The position numbers and the translations under genes were made by a program. A DNA stretch of 64,000 nucleotides from NCBI GenBank assembly GCA_033977485.1, contig CM066991.1, forward strand, positions 29,385,850 to 29,449,849. Direction: 5' to 3'. The notes under the pieces are model-generated. The model worked only from the letters and a program-made list of their open reading frames with translations, did not search any database and was not told the origin of the DNA. The stretch comes from Hydrangea macrophylla (Eukaryota > Streptophyta > Magnoliopsida > Cornales > Hydrangeaceae). Of the stretch, positions 44,884 through 57,208 are shown piece after piece; the stretch's first letter is position 1, and the number at the start of each line of letters is the position of its first letter.

Positions 44884-45150
44884 ACGGCGTTGATGCGCCC
44901 TGGACATTCATGTCTATGCTTTCAGGTTATGATAGGGCAGAACAATATGACTATGCGAACTGAGAACGATCACCCGAAGAGGAACTTATTATTATATGTT
45001 TTAAGTTATGAACCAAGATTGTACTAAGAATGACTGTAATAGATAATAGATATTATTTTGTTTCAAGGCAGCTTGTGCCTTTAGGTGATCACGTGCTGTA
45101 ATAATTAATAATTTGGTAAAATTTTGTAAGCATTGATTGCTCTACTCTGA

Positions 45151-46302
45151 ATCTTGTTTTTTATTTAATTATTACATTTTTTTATAGTAACTATGAATCT
45201 TGTTTGATAGATCCTTTCCTCATTACAAATTTATGAATTTTATTCAAAATGAAGTTGTGGGTTGAAAGTAATGGCATTTTAAAGTTTGAAAAAAAAATAA
45301 AAAAATGCTACTTTGAAGAACGTGATGAGGTGGCAAAACAGAAACAACCATATTCTGCATGTGTGACGGTGGCAAAATTTGCCAATATCCTTATTTTTAG
45401 TTTAAAAATGGACTTAAGGCCGTATAATTTAAAATTGATTTTTCTTATCCCCTTAATCCAAACCACTTGTACATACATATATCCTCTATTTACTTTTAAA
45501 GCAGAACTTCTATTTAATTTTTCCAATATTTTTCTCAGAGCGTCAAATTGATATTTTTTGGTCTTTTGAAACGTTAGTGCTATTTTAACTCGGAATGTGT
45601 ACATACAACTGTAAGAGTTACTCAATACAAGCGACATCAATGATAACAGAAATTATTTGTCCAAGAAGTGTTAAATTGAGAATTTTAAAATTTTATCTAT
45701 TTAATTTTTTTTTTTCAAAGGCAAATTTTTATTTCATAATTAGAATCCCACAAAGGGGAAGTGACATTAATTACACTGCACCACACCAAAAATAAAACCC
45801 AAGTATGCACCAACTGGAGGTAATTCTGCACATTAGTCTGTCCCATTAGACAGAAACGACCAAGAAATAAACATTAATTGGTTAATTATATATCAATATT
45901 TATGTTGATTAATTGAAAGTCAACCTATTACTTTTTAAAAAAATTGAAAGGACATCAACTTAAAGTCACAAAATTAATTGGACATCAATTTTTTATTTTT
46001 TTTTATTTTATTTTTTTTTATTTTTTTATATGTAAATACAAATAGTGCATAAAATGATACAAGAATACCCTTCCTCTTCTTCCTCCTTTTATAGAAAACT
46101 CTTAACTCTAACGTAACTCTGTCCCTTTTCAACCCATTTGCCACCACCAACCATTCCCATACCATAGCCGTCACAACCTCATCCTTTCAACCTTGTACAT
46201 TTTTCTGTCATTTTCTTTTACAATGCTAGCCTTTAACATTAACTTATATGGTTCCCGCTAAGACCATGGATTTTGGCAACTTCTACAGAATATTATTTAC
46301 AG
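45151..46302. other. Unique-looking AT-rich DNA, no gene seen
   Basis: Overlapping ORFs at 45249-45551 (plus) and 45308-45640 (minus) share the same stretch and neither shows a family signature. Poly-T/A tracts at 45700-45715 and 45990-46030. Confidence 0.4.
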
Positions 46303-46495
46303 AAGATGCAAGATTGTCACGTAATGTGTTGGTTGCAAGTGATAGAACGTTTGGTGCAATTTGTTATAACGTTAAGTGTTACTCCCTACAACACATATTC
46401 TAGTTACTTGCACGCACTTAACGTTATACCGAGTTGCACTAAACCTTCTATAACTTACACTGATACGATACTATACGTTACGTGACTTGCCTTTT
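46303..46495. mobile_element. Long inverted repeat, MITE or foldback element
   Basis: Two arms of about 75-80 bp. The left arm contains TTGGTGCAATTTGTTATAAC and GTTAAGTG (46350-46378). The right arm (46415-46492) is its imperfect reverse complement, through CACTTAACGTTATACC and CGTTACGTGACTTGCC. The spacer is about 36 bp. No clear target duplication. If transcribed it would make a long hairpin. The ORF 46273-46485 lies wholly in it and is not a gene. Confidence 0.65.
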
Positions 46496-47071
46496 TTACA
46501 TCGAAATCACTGTTATATAATTAGCCAAATATTAATGCCCAAAAGCTTGTAAGAACAAAACAACATGAAATGGCGATTGTTTTAGATGATCATCAGCTCT
46601 TAGCCCCAATGGAGTCAAAAGAAGAAATAATAAAAACCTGATCTGAGGACTATTAGTTTAGTGCAATTGAATCACTTCTTCCGATCACTTGCTAAAACTT
46701 CGCCAGTTCTCACTTGTCATAAATCAAAACTAAAACCAACATGAAAAAAAATACTACTCAAAAAGCGAAATAAAAAATGGAAGTTTTGGCGACGTCTGTC
46801 ATAAAAGTTGCTTTTGGGGAAAAGCTTTTCAAAATGGCTTTGGGCCAATCGTAAGATTCTTGCTTGTTATAGAAATGCAGAAGCGTACATAGAAAACTGT
46901 TGCCAACAAGGTAATTAATATTTAACAAGTTGCTTGGATTAGTGGATCAAATTACATAGAGAATTCACATACTAACTAGACAGTGGTGCAGCTGATGTGA
47001 TCCAAAGAGGAAGAAATTATATATAGAGAAAAATTGATACCAATAAGCAGTTGTATTAAACTTGCAACAAA
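46496..47071. other. Downstream region of the OSR-type gene, no other gene seen
   Basis: AT-rich. For the minus-strand gene at 47072-47257 this is 3' flank; AATTATATATAGAG near 47015 may belong to its 3' UTR or polyadenylation zone. Confidence 0.35.
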
Positions 47072-47257
47072 CTAGACAGCAGCACTTGCATTGATGTGTA
47101 CATCAGAAGGAGAACATGCCAAGAGTATCAACAAAGCCATGATCAACACCGGTAGGAGGAGAAGAAACAACGGTGGGGGCGGAAGTGGTGGCAAAATTGG
47201 TGGTATCACGAAAAGCAACACCGTCACAACTACCATAACTGCAAAGAACCTTAACAT
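47072..47257 (-). CDS. ARGOS/OSR-family small membrane protein (organ-size regulator)
   Basis: A 61-residue protein. A hydrophobic N-terminal segment (about residues 4-20) is followed by the hallmark proline stretch ILPPLPPPPLFLLLLP (about 21-36), a second hydrophobic helix (VLIMALLILLAC) and SPSDV. The order LPPLPPPP between two membrane helices is the OSR domain of plant ARGOS, ARL and OSR1/OSR2 proteins. Those are small ER-membrane proteins that promote organ growth and dampen ethylene signalling. In this family the ARGOS and ARL members are longer and OSR-type members are short, so this looks OSR1/OSR2-like. The start is well fixed because a TAG lies directly before the ATG. No intron is needed. 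It is the only intact host-type gene I can support here. Expression is not shown by the sequence. Confidence 0.75.
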   Translation of the reverse strand: MLRFFAVMVVVTVLLFVIPPILPPLPPPPLFLLLLPVLIMALLILLACSPSDVHINASAAV

Positions 47258-49462
47258 CTAATTCCTTGAGACTGGCTATACTTCCTTTTTGTTATGAAAA
47301 CCGTTTGGTAAGGCTGTGATTTTCAATATTTCATTTTTGTTTTTATTTTTATTTTCTTGAATTTTAAAAATGAAAACATGTTTGATAATACCTTCCTCTG
47401 TTCTTTTCTTTAAAAACGACAACAAATTTGAACCTGAAAGTGAAAACAAAAGCTAGTTATCAGATCTCACATGTCATTTTTGTAAGAAGCAAAGAAAACT
47501 ATTACCCATTTCAGAATCTGGAAAACTAAAACTGGAAATGGGCCTCCCTTTCATGCATTAAACATCATCATATATCTTCCACCATTTCTGTGTCATCTAG
47601 ACAGCGGATGATCATAAGTGTGATGTCGTTGTCACGTTAGTATATGTATGCCAAAAAAGAGAGAGAAGGAAAGAATGTAAAAAAGAGTGAGTGATTGGTA
47701 AAAGATATATGCTATGTTGACGGACGAGACCTCGCCTGACTAACTACAATGAATTGCCAAAGTTTGGGTTAAATTCATTGTCCCTAGCTAAGGATATTTT
47801 AAGGGTGAGGCTAAATATACGAATTTTTTTTTTTTAATCTAAATATATTACATTTATTCACAAAATTTTTTATTTTTAACACTATAGGGTGGTGCATTTA
47901 TCTCACCCGGCCCTATATTAGCCTTAGCAATAGGATACATTCAAATATATTTTTATATTTACACATTTCACTAATGTACACTCTTTGAATCCCACAAAAA
48001 TCTACTTAGAATTTTTCCTTTTATAACGGGTTTTTTTGGATAGATAATAGTGATTTGAAACTTCTTGACACCAAACATTTTCAAACTATTGTAACTTTTA
48101 AAAAAAAATTATTTGGAGACGAAGACAAATTTTTCCAACTATCTTCCGTGGTCCGGATTTTGCTATCTTTTTTCGAACGGAGTAGCCGACACCATTATAT
48201 CATAGTAAGGATAGAGATTTCAGGGCAGTTGCATCGAATCCACAGTAGGGACGCAAGTGGGCATTAGGATTTGAACCCACACAAAGCTTTGCATACGGTT
48301 TGTCCAACTACTTGAGGTCCGTCCTTTGAACCAGCTTACTTTGACCCCAGAGAGTTTCGAATCCTTGACCTCTCTAATTGGCCAACTCAGCTAGGGCTAG
48401 TTGGTTAAAAAAAATATTTTAACTTTTCAACACATTGTTATTAACTTTGAAATTTACATTTTTTATTTAGAAAAACACTATTTTTAAAACGGTTCAACGT
48501 TTTAGTATCGACTTAAAATATTCAACGTGTTCTTCAAATACTTAAGCTTTTGTTCTTAAATGTTAGTGGTCCATATATGTATATGTATTGCATGTGAACA
48601 TTATTTAAATGGGTTAATTACATTTTATCCAATTGTGATTAGACTTATTTTCATTTACCTCAGGTGGTTCAAAAGTAAACACTTAACGTTTTTTTGGTTT
48701 TGGACTAAAGTAAAACTGTTAAAATTTATCCCCTTATGTGGAGATAATGGCGCCACTTAACCCACCTATCCGGGGTTAAATTTTAACACTTAACTCATCT
48801 GTGAGGCTAATTTTGGTGTTAACTATTGTTTATGTAAAGTTAATTTAACATTTAAACTTTCATGTATGCGTGTAATTTTACCACTTCATCCCTATGTAGG
48901 GCTATTTTAATAAAAATCTTGACAATTTCAGGTTGAATGTTTATTGTTGAATCACAATGCAATAAAGTAAAAATAGACTGAACTACATCGGCTAAAATAT
49001 AATTAATCCTATTTAAACGATGACATTCAAGGATAATACATGAAGTACCCAAGTAAAGCACCCTAAGTGGTGTGCTGTGTATTTAGATTCATCATTAGTT
49101 AATCGACAAATAATTCTCTCGCGAAGCTTGCTTAAAGTAAACATTAGTTTCTATCAAAAAAAAAAAAAAAGTAAACATTAGTTATCAGGATTGTGTGGAT
49201 GACATATCACAAAGAAATCAAACTATTTTTTAACGGAGCGGCTGAAAATTGATGTATTAAAAATCAGAAAGTGAAATGGGTCACAAAGAGAGCCGTACAA
49301 ACTCCTGTGAAAATCAAGATCGTTCCCCTTATATCACTAAATTAGGGTATGGATAGGACTTATAGTACTGTTAACACAGTATTGTTAGTGCTATTCCTCT
49401 CACAAATAAATATTAAAATTGAAATTTTTTATTTTATGAGAAGAAGAACATAAACAACACTA
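47258..49462. other. 5' flank of the OSR-type gene and unassigned AT-rich DNA
   Basis: No further gene. GATATATGCT near 47704 is a weak TATA-like candidate for nothing certain. At 48640-49060 there are repeated ACTTAAC and TTAACACTTAA words of an unidentified old repeat. A poly-A tract at 49156-49171 separates two copies of GTAAACATTAGTT, a short duplication. ORFs here show no family signature. Confidence 0.35.
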
Positions 49463-49471
49463 TTTTATCAG

Positions 49472-49668
49472 CGGAAATGCTAGATGCACAAAAAAAAGTG
49501 CACAATGAAATGCACAATCAGTTTAAAATTGTTGGACTTCGTGCTGAAAAGTCTGTACACACAAAAAGACGAAAAAATGAGTGTACATCTTTTTCAACAC
49601 GAGGTCCAACAAATTAAAGCAGGTTGTGCATTTCGTTGTGCACTTTTTTTGTGCATCTAGCATTACTC
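49472..49668. mobile_element. MULE-type MITE, 197 bp
   Basis: Long inverted ends: the left contains AATGCTAGATGCACAAAAAA, the right GTGCATCTAGCATTACTC. The next parts are also inverted (GTTGGACTTCGTGCTGAAAA against TTCAACACGAGGTCCAAC). It is flanked by a perfect 9-bp duplication TTTTATCAG (49463-49471 and 49669-49677). Shares the terminal word GAGTAATGCTA with the MITE at 31553, so both probably belong to one MULE-derived group. Confidence 0.9.
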
Positions 49669-49971
49669 TTTTATCAGTACTGAAGTGCTGTCCTAGGGTA
49701 TATATATACAAAGTGACAGTACATACATCTGCCCCCAATTTTTAATGAATATATACTGTGTATGTTATAAGCTAAACGGATTTTTTTACCAACTGAGATA
49801 GCATACTTAAGTCAGTAGACGTTCGTTATGTTTATGTAGAACTCGGACCACTCAATAGAAAGGTATGGGACAAGAAATAATTATTAATTTATTTTTAAAT
49901 AGAGTTAATTGGCTTTAAATTCAATCTACTGTAACTTTGTTGTAATAGACTTAGGCAATAAAAAATTTTGG

Positions 49972-51222
49972 TGTTGTTTGCACCTAAAAACCGCCGAAGG
50001 TTTTCCAGCCCGATTGATATGGGGATATGGGCCTAGAGATAGTCGGGCATGGGCATTTCAGAGGCCGGTTTAGTCCGGAGTAGGTGATGACATTGGGCTT
50101 AGGGGAAGCGTCACCAGAAGTTTAGAGAAGGCAACCCGGATGTTGCATGGGATGGAGCCCGATAGGCAGCGTCAGACCCGCATTGGTCTATCGGGCATCA
50201 ATGGTGGAAGTAATGGAGCAATGACACACGTTGGAGACCGATTGAGATGCCGGGAATAGAGGACTTCATCGGGCATTTGTCAGAACGGGAGCCCGATGGG
50301 GAGTTAGGGAACATGAATGTTCCAACGATCGGACACCATACCTACAGAAAGTGATAAAGGTGGGTGGGATGAGCCCGATCGGACGTGAGCACCTGGAAAG
50401 ATGTTATCGGGCATAAAGACATGACAAGACGTTACATGAGTCCGATGAGTCTTCAGTCATAGTCATGAGGCCGATGGGAGTGGAGGTAAGGCGGTTCTGG
50501 TGACAGCTGCCATTTGTGACGTCACCCCAGATTTGGGGAAATCCGAGTACGTTTTGGAAAGAATCTTATCACTAACAGCTGGATTTAGACGAGATGATCC
50601 CTGAGATTGTGGGATTGTTTCAATCGAGATGATGATAAGGCAAGGGTGGGAGATAAGGAAGGTTTCTGCTAACTAACCAATCAATTACATAGCTTAAGGC
50701 GCAAGCTAAGGAGTCCTTTCCTAATCAGAATTCAATCATGGCCGCTATAAATATGGAGGCAGCCCAAGCTGCAGAGGCACTCCGCGTCAATCTCGAAAAC
50801 AGCATTCAACAAAGCATTCAACAGCATTCAAAAGCATTCAAACTTTTATGTTCTTTCTGCATTCATAGCAAATAGGTCTACCCTCTTTTTGTTATTTTTC
50901 TTTTACTGTTTTCACTCTCACGAACGATCAGAGCCTGTTCTGAATCTGTTCTTTGGTTGTATTTTCCAAACAATTAATAAAATCTGTATTTTATTAATCG
51001 TTTGTGATTGGTTACTTGGTAATCTCATACACTATTTGGCTTGTGCGCTTCAGTACTGCCAAGGGATTTCTGGTGAGGGTACTTTCCTACTCGCCGCACA
51101 CAATCGTTTAGTTTAGAAGTCGGATCTGAAAGCCTTGAGTATCACTGACTCAAGCATATAGGAAATTAGTTTGCACACTGAACCACTTTTGGTTCTGGCA
51201 CGCCCGCGCATAACTACTAGCA
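49972..51222 (+). repeat. 5' LTR of the Tat-type element
   Basis: Begins TGTTGTTTGCACC and ends about TACTAGCA before the primer site. Contains many (GA)GCCCGAT words (50010-50470), a TATAAATA box at 50746-50753 and a leader-like part. The right-hand LTR is not in the window, so both ends are by motif only. Confidence 0.65.
50746..50753 (+). promoter_or_regulatory. TATA box of the Tat-type LTR
   Basis: GCTATAAATATGG, about 775 bases into the LTR; transcription would start near 50780. Confidence 0.65.
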
Positions 51223-51229
51223 AACATTT

Positions 51230-51247
51230 TGGCACGCCAAGTGGGAC
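51230..51247 (+). other. Candidate primer binding site of the Tat-type element
   Basis: TGGCACGCCAAGTGGGAC, starting with TGG as expected for the complement of a tRNA CCA end, 7 bases after the LTR. The tRNA was not identified. TGGCACGCC also occurs at 51196 in the LTR end. Confidence 0.5.
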
Positions 51248-51262
51248 CCATAGTGTCAAGTC

Positions 51263-53011
51263 ATGCCGCCAAAGAGGGATAAGCAGACGGGCAAAAACGG
51301 CCAAGACGAGACTGCCGTTGATCCAGCTATGGAGGAAAGCACTGGTCATTCTCCAGACGATGGTGGCGTTACTATCGAAGCAATCTCGGAAACAATGAGA
51401 GCCACCGTTGATCCCTTGAGGCAGGACTATAACACCTTGATAGGGTCAATGGCAGACCTCAACAATGTGGTCAAGCAAACTGCCGATATACGCCGGGAAC
51501 AGTCTGAGTTGGTCATGGAGACTAGGGTTACCCACGTGAAGCTGGACGCCCTGGCTGCTCAGTTACGACAGCTTTGCGCTGTTCTTGAGGCCAATAACAA
51601 CCAAAAGGCCTCGGGATCAGCGTCAAGCTCGGGATCGGGCTCTGGCACGCCGCTTGAGTCCGACGAACCAAAAGACCCACTCGATGTCTGTCCAAATCTA
51701 AGGGAGGGTAACGTCTCGGGCAAGAAGCCCGAATCACATAACGAAACGGCTAGTGGCGTGATGGTCACCGATCCCAGTGGATCGGCGACGCCGAGCTTTG
51801 TCCAGACAGGAGGCCGTGTTGAAACCCAGTTCGACCGTACACCACCTCTAGTTCGCGCTGTTGGGGGGCAAAGAAACAATGGCGGGTTTTGGACCCACCA
51901 GATCAATAATAATCAACAGTTGCCACCTCCACTAATAACCCCGGTAATAGGGGCTCAGCCTGAAGTAATTGCAACGATTGGCCGTAACCCAGAGGTAATC
52001 GGCCAACAAATGCCCCCAGGTAACGCTGTTGGGGGCCAAAGGAATAATGATGATTTTTGGCTTCGTCAGGCCAATATCAACCAACAGCAACCACCACCCC
52101 CTTTGGTGAATGCCCGACCCGCTGCGCAGCCTATTAACAGGGAAGAGTTGGTGGCGGCTATACACGAGGAGTATGGCCCGTTCATGAGAAGGATGGAGAG
52201 GCCGACGTACCGACGGCCTTACCCGCCTGAAATTGACCAAGTTAATTTCCCACAAGGGTATAAAGTTCCGAATTTTACCCTATTTTCTGGGGAAAGAGAG
52301 CATACCACGGTAGAGCATATAGGCCGATTCATTGTGCAGTGCGGCCATGCAGGCAATAGCGACCCTTTAAAACTAAGGTTGTTCCCAAACTCGCTCACGG
52401 GCATAGCGTTTTTGTGGTATGTCAATCTCCCGGCCAATTCAGTACGAAACTGGCCAGCAATGGAGGAATTGTTTCATGGGCAGTTTTATAGGACTGAGCC
52501 CGAGATATCGTTGGCAGATCTGTCTAGGATGCTCCAACTAGTGGGAGAGACCGTTGAAACATATATAGCCCGATTCAGGAAGGCTAAGTACAGGTGTAAG
52601 ACAATATTGCCCGAAGAAGAATACGCAAAGATGGCTATGGGCGGAATGTCTTTCGAGCTTCGCAAAAAGTTCGAAGGGATGGATTTTCGTGATTTATTCG
52701 AGCTGGCTTCAAGGGCCGCCCGTTACGAGCGTATCCTACTTGATGAATAGGAAAAGATGAATTCTTCTAAAGGAACATATTACAAAGATCCCAACTACGA
52801 GGTCCATCTAGCAGATTGTGACCTCGAGGCAGAAATCGACATGGCCGAATTAATCTTTAAGCGGCCTATTGTGTGTAATGCCTTGAACAAACCTGTCAAT
52901 AATAACGCCGCTGCTAAAAAAATGGCGTTCGAGGCAGGAAAAAATTACACATTTGACATAACAATGGCCGATCAGATTTTTGACGCCCTTTTGGCTGAAA
53001 AAAGTGATTAG
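51263..53011 (+). pseudogene. gag of the Tat-type element (N-terminal and core part)
   Basis: Starts at the first ATG after the primer site. A low-complexity region rich in G, S, Q and P (about residues 100-300) is followed by the retrotransposon gag core (about 350-495: HIGRFIVQCGHAG, LTGIAFLWYVNLP, FHGQFYRTEPEISLADLS). An amber TAG at 52748-52750 sits in the continuing frame, and the text resumes EKMNSSKGTYYKDPNY from 52751. The frame is then lost near 52980-53011 by an indel and continues in the next frame. Confidence 0.8.
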
Positions 53012-53939
53012 GCTAGGTGAAGGTCATCGGATCCCCAAGGCCGATGACATAAAAAATAAGGAATATTGTAAGTGGCATAATTCCTGGAAACACTCCACTA
53101 ATAAATGCGTTGTTTTTCGTAATGTGATACAAGAGAACGTGGAAAAAGGAGTGTTCAAATTTTTGGACAAAGCTATGGGAGTTGATGCGAATCCGTTCCC
53201 ACAGATCACTGGAACCAATATGGTAGTGCCTGATTTGTCCAAGCTGACACGGCCAAGGGCCAAGGTAGACTTGACCGACAGCGAGAAGGTCCCAAAGCAA
53301 AGGGAAGGGAAACAAATTGCCGTTTCGGAAACTGATTGGCCGAAGGTGACTATTCGCGAGCTTCAGAGGACATACCAGGAACGCAAGGAAGCAGAATTAA
53401 AGGCTGAGGTCGAGGTAGCCCGATCAACCACAGATAGTTTGATCACAGATTTACGATACCAACTAGAGCTGATAGAACAAGGTCTGTGTCCGAGGTGCAA
53501 GGCCGATATTAAGAAAGGGGCCTCCAGCCCAAGCAAAAGGCCTAGAGTTGAGGAACGACGAGAATCCAGCCTGAGAAGATCCGTGCATAAGAGGCTTTCC
53601 TTGCCCAAACAGGGACGCGTAAAGCCCGAGTGGAAGCCGAAGCCGCCGCCAGCAAGCGGTATGCCTAGCTCGAGTCATATGGAAGGAAGGCAATATCGAT
53701 CACGACCCACAATGAGTGCCTCACAAAGGGTTGAAGCATCGGACATTCGCTCCCGAATGATACTCCCACCAAGAGTGAGTGATGGAAGGTGGTATAGAGC
53801 TGAGCATCCAAAATTTCCAGTGATGCCTCAATACAGCAAGTCTCAGAAGAGGAGGTATCAGAGGCTGAGACAGGCCAAGAGGGAACGAGAAGCACTTGAA
53901 GGGTCGCGACCAGAATCCTCCAAGGTCCCCTCAGCGTAA
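52980..53939 (+). pseudogene. gag of the Tat-type element (C-terminal part, zinc-binding)
   Basis: Continues gag one frame over. Near the start is YCKWHNSWKHSTNKC, a CxxH-H-C finger in place of the usual CCHC knuckle, as is common in Tat gags. A basic, Arg/Lys-rich and Pro/Ser-rich tail follows. It ends at 53939, where a second frame change leads to the protease frame (starts 53896). Confidence 0.75.
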
Positions 53940-55080
53940 GGCCGACAAACAGATAACGGCCATGGAAGAAGATGAGCTCGTTTTCGACAAGAAAGCGGGC
54001 AAAGGGGCGATGCATGCCACAGAGCGCTTAGAGAAACTTTTTGAACAAGAAAAGAAGTGTGAGCCAGTGGTCCATCCAAGGGAGGAGGTCGATGATTATG
54101 AAGATGAGGATGATACACCAATTCAATTCGGAACAATCCCGAAAAGTCTATCCTCAAACATGGTGTTTACTCTTCCCATGTCATTCATGGCCAAACCGGA
54201 TCAGCCAACGACCATTGAAGGTGACGTTATAGAAGGCCAGACCAAGGAGTCGGCAGTAATAGAAAGTTTATGTTGGGGTGGTGGAGAAACCGTCAGACCC
54301 AAGGTGGTAGAGGCTACGAGCAAGAACTTGGATGCTACCGATATACAAACCGATCAGCCTAAGATAACCATCTTGAGGCCTAAAGGGATCCAAACTGAAA
54401 AAGGGTTGAAACCAGCGGGACCAGTCAAGGTGGTTTTCGAAAAACCTACCTATCAAATGTCTCAGCACCTGAAGCCGTTGTACGTGAAGGGTCACATTGA
54501 GGGGATCCCCGTGAATAGAATATTGATCGATGGGGGATCTACCATCAACATCATGCCCCAAATAATGCTGAGGATTCTTAAAAAATCAGAGTCGGAATTG
54601 ATTCCGACCGAGATGAATGTTCAGAGCTTCACGGGCACACCATCTAAGACAAAGGGCATCTTGCCTCTTGAGCTGACTGTTGGAGCCCAAACGGCCATGA
54701 CAGCCTTTTTCATCGTTGAGACATCGGCCGCGTACAACGTGTTGCTTGGCCGTGATTGGATCCATCCCAATTACTGTATCCCTTCCACTCTCCATCAATT
54801 GTTGATCTTTTGGAGAGATGACGAAGTGGAAGTGGTTGGGGCCGATACAAAGCCATTCGTTGCCCGGGTGCAGACAGCCGATGCAGTATTATACGAAGAT
54901 GATATCGGACCTATCAAATTACTAGGATGCGGCAAACTGGGCAGACCAAATGCAGCCACATTCCGTAAAGAAATTCTACCAAACCTAAAGTTCGGTTATC
55001 ACAATCTCAGTCGGACAGAAGAATCAAGGCCGATAGAGATTAATGAACAAGAAGACTTCGATGGATCCACGACCAATTGA
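53896..55080 (+). pseudogene. Protease region of the Tat-type element
   Basis: An acidic linker (about residues 1-100), then the retropepsin core near residue 210 with ILIDGGSTINIMP; D-G-G replaces the more common D-S/T-G, as seen in this lineage. The flap-side strand YNVLLGRDWI lies near residue 285. The frame shifts once more at 55043-55080 to enter the RT frame. Confidence 0.75.
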
Positions 55081-57208
55081 AGTTAAAAGACAGCTGGCCC
55101 TCAAGGCCAGCATGGCCAGATGGTGCGCATATCTGGCCGATAGGAGATTAGAGATCGGCCCTGTAGACGGAATGATTAATCTGGCCGATTGTATCTATGA
55201 AGAAGAAACGCCAATAGAGGAAGAGATTCAAATGGATGAACTCGAAACGGCCACAGCCAAGCTTGATGACTTGAAGGCCGACGTGCAGGATCCACTATTG
55301 GAGATCAACCTGGGCAATGAAGGAGAGCACAAACCCACATATGTGAGTCAGGTGCTTGAACCACGGTTCCAGGCCGAGATCATTGCTCTCTTACACAAAT
55401 ACAAGGATTGCTTTGCTTGGGATTACGATGAGATGCCCGGACTATCCAGAGAATTGGTGGAGCACCGATTGCCAATTAAGCTGGGTTTTAGGCCGTTCAA
55501 ACAGCTCCCACGGCGCATGTCGCCTGAAGTCACGATGAAGGTGAAAGAAGAAATTGAGAGACTTTTGGGAGCTGGCTTCATTCGGACAGCCAGGTACGTG
55601 GAATGGGTATCAAATGTAGTCCCAGTGGTAAAGAAAAATGGTAAGCTGAGAGTCTGTATTGATTTCAGAAATCTAAACCTAGCTACCCCAAAAGACGAGT
55701 ACCCTATGCCCATGGCCGATCAATTGATTGATTCGGCCGCTAAACATAAAATTTTATCCTTTATGGACGGGCACTCAGGGTACAACCAGATTTACATCGC
55801 TGAGCAGGACGTCCCGAAGACAGCTTTCCGGTGCCCGGGGGCAATTGGAACCTTTGAATGGGTTGTCATGCCTTTCGGACTAAAGAACGCTGGAGCCACA
55901 TATCAGAGGGCGATGAATTCAATCTTCCATGATATGATCGGGCATTTCATGGAGGTTTACATTGATGATGTGGTGGTAAAATCGAGCGACAATGCCGATC
56001 ACTTGAGAGACTTAGAAAAAGCATTTGAAAGAATGCGGGCTCACAAACTAAAAATGAACCCTCTCAAGTGTGCTTTCGGCGTCTCGGCAGGGAACTTCTT
56101 AGGATTCCTGGTGCATCAAAGAGGGATAGAGGTGGACAAGAACAAGGCTCGGGCAATACAGGCAGCAAAACCACAAGCCAATAAGAATGAGCTTCAAAGG
56201 CTGCTTGGGCAGATTAATTTCCTAAGAAGATTCATATCCAACTGTGCAGGAAAGACCCAAGTATGGACCCCACTATTGAAGATCAAGACCGACGAAGAAT
56301 TCAAGTGGGAAGACAGCCATCAACAGGCCTTTGAGGGAATTAAGCAATATTTGTCAACTTCCCCAGTTTTAATGCCACCCAAGAAGGGTAGGTACCTTAA
56401 ATTGTATATATCGGCTTCTGACTGCTCTATAGGAAGTATGTTAGCTCAGGATAATGAACAAGGAAATGAGCAGGCCGTTTATTACTTAAGCAGAATATTA
56501 ACTCCAATCGAGCAGCGCTATGCGCCGATTGAGAAATTATGCTTGGCATTGTATTTTTCATCACAGAAGTTAAGAACGTATATGTTGCCCGTTTCTACTT
56601 ATATTATATGTCAAACCGATGTGATAAAATATATGTTGTCAAGACCAATCATGAGATGCCGAATTGGAAAATGGACCTTGGCCCTGATGGAATTTTCCAT
56701 CCAATACCGATCACAGCAATCGGTTAAAGGCCAGGCTATAGCCAATTTCTTTGCTGATCACCCAAATCCAACTGATCTGGGAGAGTTGCTACCAGCACCT
56801 AAAGTACTAAACACTTCCTTGGTCCCATGGACATTGATCTTTGACGCGTCCAAAAGCGCAGAGGGTGCTGGGGCAGGTGTGGTCATTGTATCACCCAAGT
56901 GTAAGAAGACAAAAATGTCATTTTCTCTCGATTTCAAGTGCACAAACAACCAGGCCGAATAAGAAGCATTAATTATCGGACTAGAGATACTCCTTGAGTT
57001 GGGGGCATCATCCGTACATATAAAGGGAGACTCAGGGCTGGTGATCGGGCAGATATCAGGAGAGTTCCAGATAAAAAGTTGGGAATTATGCCCGTTTCAC
57101 TCTGTCGCCACGCAGCTCATGGACGAGTTTGATGATATTAGTGTGAGTTATATCCCTAGGTCTACGAATACCGAGGCCGATAAGCTGGCAAAGGCAGGAT
57201 CGGCCTAG
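55043..57208 (+). pseudogene. Reverse transcriptase and two RNase H domains of the Tat-type element
   Basis: RT (about residues 150-350) has LRVCIDFRNLN, SFMDGHSGYNQI and the active site YIDD at 55958-55969. The first RNase H follows (LKLYISASDCSIGSMLAQ). A second, archaeal-type RNase H begins LIFDASKSAEGAGAGVV, is cut by TAA at 56960-56962 exactly within the NNQAE-(stop)-EAL motif, and runs on in frame to TAG at 57206-57208. Two RNase H domains in a row are diagnostic for Tat-lineage elements. Confidence 0.85.

Larger units (their letters stand above)
43290..45150 (+). mobile_element. LTR fragment related to the solo LTR at 3583-6056, plus orientation
   Basis: A TATA-like CTATTTAAACTC near 43302 is followed by a CT-rich leader. 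Then come a CpG-rich patch (43948-44030, GCGCGAGTG and GCGCGCGTG words), tandem hairpin units (44313-44610) and CGCCAGCTTCATAAAGCTGACGG. That last stretch is the near reverse complement of 3950-3978 in the minus-strand solo LTR. The order is the same as there when read in the element's own direction. The TGT..ACA ends and target duplications were not found, so this copy is truncated, perhaps by the CACTA end at 43091. Confidence 0.6.

Noticed and set aside
45249..45640. Pair of overlapping ORFs of about 100 codons
   Set aside because: Opposite strands over the same AT-rich DNA, no domain or motif, no splice or codon signal.
48230..48370. tRNA-like text (GGATTTGAACCC, TTCGAATCC)
   Set aside because: T-arm-like words are present, but no acceptor stem, D-arm or anticodon arm can be built around them.
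51113..51349. Minus ORF over the Tat LTR end
   Set aside because: Shadow of the primer site and gag start on the plus strand.
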